From Planctomycetaceae bacterium (GTDB lineage: Bacteria > Planctomycetota > Planctomycetia > Planctomycetales > Planctomycetaceae): 58,145 nt of DNA. The notes beneath the pieces are model-generated. The model searched no databases. It was not told where the DNA came from and was given only the letters and a program-made list of their open reading frames with translations. Positions 56,437 to 58,145 of the stretch are shown piece after piece. The stretch is from the NCBI GenBank assembly GCA_029259815.1, contig JAJDEJ010000231.1, positions 1 to 58,145 on the forward strand, given 5' to 3'. The stretch's first letter is position 1. Every line of letters starts with the position of its first letter. The translations under genes were made by a program, and so were the position numbers.

Positions 56437-57243
56437 TCAATCCAGCTCGCTAATGAGTCCGAATCGTATGCATCCTTCCAGGACACCACTCGTGGCGACA
56501 GCTTCTGCAAGGTGCAACCGGTCTGTCCACTGCTTCTGTTCGTGATCGCTGCGGACCCGTTCTGCAAGTTGGCGATCTGCGTTGCCAACGACAATGGAAT
56601 GATACCCGGCAGTCAATGCGGCCCAGTCGTTCCCGGAGTCGCCAGCGAAGACCACTTCGGTCGGACTCCATCCCAGATGTTCGCACCACCACTGGACCGC
56701 GTGAGCTTTGGACACGCCCCGAGGTAGCAAATCAATCAGTCCGTCGCCCGTGAAGGGATCGACACTGCTGATGAGTGACCAAGGGGCATTCAAATCGGCA
56801 AGTTTGTCCTTGATGCGCGCTGCTAAGTCACTGAGTTGTTGTTGATCGACATCGTAGCTGACTTTGAAGTCGCTCAGCTTCTCGTCCTCTTGCAATGTCA
56901 GCCCATCGAATTCGGAGACGATCTCTTTGAGCCTGACAGCGGGCATCTCACCGCAGAGGTCACCTAGATGTTGCTCATAGCTGCCCAGCCCCGACCACCC
57001 CTTCGGATGTTTCTCGTAGATGGCGGTGCCGACGTTGCCGATCATCCAGTCCGGCTGCGGCAGGTTATGCTGGCGCATTGCGTCCTCGATGAGGGCGAGG
57101 TGGCGTCCTGTCACGTAGAGCAGCGTGACGGAGTCCTGCTCGAAATGACCGCGAAGGACATCGAGATCACGCCGATTCTGCAGATTGCCCTCGAGGGGAA
57201 TCAACGTCCCATCAAGATCTGTCGCCAAAACGCGGGGTTTCAT
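56437..57243 (-). CDS. sucrose-phosphate phosphatase-like HAD hydrolase
   Basis: 268 residues of the HAD-IIB subfamily. Motif I is ATDLDGTLIP (nucleophile Asp9, acid/base Asp11), motif II is the Thr in LLYVTGRH, and motifs III/IV are Lys in RGVSKAHAVQWW and the acidic pair in VFAGDSGNDWAAL. SPP-type features include the glycan-facing cap and the VGNADRQLAERV end. It should remove phosphate from sucrose-6-phosphate made by the divergent synthase. A minus-strand gene; its promoter region contains repeat family B. Confidence 0.88.
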   Translation of the reverse strand: MKPRVLATDLDGTLIPLEGNLQNRRDLDVLRGHFEQDSVTLLYVTGRHLALIEDAMRQHNLPQPDWMIGNVGTAIYEKHPKGWSGLGSYEQHLGDLCGEMPAVRLKEIVSEFDGLTLQEDEKLSDFKVSYDVDQQQLSDLAARIKDKLADLNAPWSLISSVDPFTGDGLIDLLPRGVSKAHAVQWWCEHLGWSPTEVVFAGDSGNDWAALTAGYHSIVVGNADRQLAERVRSDHEQKQWTDRLHLAEAVATSGVLEGCIRFGLISELD

Positions 57244-57299
57244 CCGTCACACTCGATGATTGGAGTTTAGGTTGTTAGGGTTGAAGGTTGATGACCTGA

Positions 57300-57426
57300 G
57301 CCGGTTTCAAAACCGCTACTTGTGAGCGTGGCAGGGTCAGGAGCGAAGCGGATGGCCCTGCCATCACCGGTCCGGGCCTACCGTTGGTCAGACCCCACCA
57401 CCCGAAGTTGATATTTTGAAACCGGC
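57300..57426. repeat. MITE-like element: 13-bp inverted ends around repeat family B, copy 3
   Basis: Ends GCCGGTTTCAAAA (57300-57312) and TTTTGAAACCGGC (57414-57426) are perfect inverted repeats. They enclose family B sequence (57328-57412). It lies in the 247-bp gap between the divergent sucrose genes, where both promoters should be. Confidence 0.8.
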
Positions 57427-57490
57427 ATCTGGATAAATCGAAGTTTCGACGATCATCTTCCATCTCGACCGGGCAAAATCATAGCGAATC

Positions 57491-58145
57491 ATGTCAACTC
57501 AGAAGTCGGAAAAGCCGCTCAAGATCTCACTCTTCAGTCTGCACGGACTCATCCGTGCGGAAGATCCAGAACTGGGACGCGACGCCGACACGGGCGGCCA
57601 GGTGAAGTACGTGCTGGAACTTGCGGCCGAGCTGTCGAAGCAACCCGGCGTGGCCAGCGTCGAGGTGTTGACACGGCAGATCGTGGACGACTCGGTGAGT
57701 TCCTCATACGCTCAGTTGGAGGAGCCGATTACAGAGAACGCGAAGATCGTCCGCCTGCCCTTCGGTCCCAAGCGATACCTACGAAAAGAGTTATTGTGGC
57801 CGTATCTTGAGATTTTCATCGATCAGGCCCTCAGCCATTTTCGTCGAAATGGCCTGCCCGACGTCATTCATGGCCACTACGCAGACGCGGGATATGCTGG
57901 TGCCCAGTTGGCGAGTCTGCTGCATATCCCCTATGTCTTCACGGGACATTCGCTCGGCCGCGTCAAACGAGAACGACTCCTGGAGGGTGGGGCAAGTCCC
58001 GAGTCGTTGGAGAATCAATATCGACTGACGACTCGGATCGAAGGCGAAGAGGTCGCCTTGGAGACAGCAGCGATGGTCGTGGCGAGTACGAGTCAGGAAG
58101 TGCATGACCAATACGAGCGATACGAACACTATGTGCCCGAACGAA
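57491..58145 (+). CDS. sucrose-phosphate synthase-like glycosyltransferase, 3' end off the window
   Basis: 218 residues are visible from the ATG at 57491; the reading frame is open to the right edge. It is a GT-B glycosyltransferase of family GT4, sucrose-synthase/SPS type: [16 protein letters not shown] (N-terminal nucleotide-sugar domain start), [17 protein letters not shown] and [14 protein letters not shown] are family signatures. [27 protein letters not shown] follows, before the second domain, which is not in view. It would form sucrose-6-phosphate from UDP- or ADP-glucose and fructose-6-phosphate. It is divergently paired with the phosphatase gene, giving a two-gene sucrose (osmolyte) pathway. 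Confidence 0.92.
   Translation, partial: MSTQKSEKPLKISLFSLHGLIRAEDPELGRDADTGGQVKYVLELAAELSKQPGVASVEVLTRQIVDDSVSSSYAQLEEPITENAKIVRLPFGPKRYLRKELLWPYLEIFIDQALSHFRRNGLPDVIHGHYADAGYAGAQLASLLHIPYVFTGHSLGRVKRERLLEGGASPESLENQYRLTTRIEGEEVALETAAMVVASTSQEVHDQYERYEHYVPER

Overview
The window is a GC-rich bacterial chromosome segment whose content points to a planctomycete (Planctomycetia-type). The reasons are a giant PQQ-propeller protein, esterases with planctomycete-style C-terminal beta domains, a divergent type II secretion (T2SS) locus whose secretin carries extra N-domains, a SUI1-family protein, NHL-repeat and EF-hand secreted proteins, a sucrose-phosphate synthase/phosphatase pair and many families of short palindromic intergenic repeats. 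No rRNA, tRNA, CRISPR array, prophage or classical insertion sequence is visible. Species cannot be named from the sequence alone.

Layout. 1-7.1 kb: a partial short-chain dehydrogenase and an MFS permease on the minus strand, then a 1510-residue exported PQQ-propeller protein. 7.1-9.4 kb: a macro-domain gene bracketed by two nested pairs of inverted repeats, then the FAD and 2Fe-2S subunits of a molybdenum hydroxylase without a large subunit. 9.5-17.2 kb: a RelE/ParE toxin-antitoxin pair, three alpha/beta hydrolases, a DoxX-like protein and a SulP transporter fused to a beta-carbonic anhydrase. 17.2-18.1 kb: a REP-associated tyrosine transposase (RAYT) flanked by GTAG-footed REP hairpins. 18.1-28.6 kb: pyrB, an extremely acidic small protein, an oversized isoleucyl-tRNA synthetase, a dihydroorotase homologue that has lost most metal ligands, a second toxin-antitoxin pair, fabF and acpP.

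29-52.4 kb: a 2174-residue exported protein made of about 25 tandem secretin N-domain (NolW-like) repeats with no secretin pore domain, an EF-hand protein, and then a T2SS-like operon gspE-F-G-H-I-J-K-L-M-D ending in a lipoprotein gene. gspH to gspK are joined by 4-nt ATGA overlaps. gspG is bracketed by two RNA hairpins. 52.1-58.1 kb: a BON-domain protein whose 3' end overlaps the lipoprotein gene by 245 bp, rdgB, a SUI1/YciH factor, another hydrolase, an NHL-repeat protein, and divergent sucrose-phosphate phosphatase and synthase genes. The synthase runs off the right edge.

The most notable features are the giant N-domain protein beside its T2SS operon, the nested inverted-repeat cassette carrying a macro-domain gene, the RAYT/REP system, the pseudo-dihydroorotase near pyrB, and several cases where short palindromic repeats have become coding sequence (inside ileS, at the ends of gspL and the PQQ gene, and at the start of the gene after pyrB). 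All functional assignments rest on motifs and family knowledge read by eye; no database search was run.
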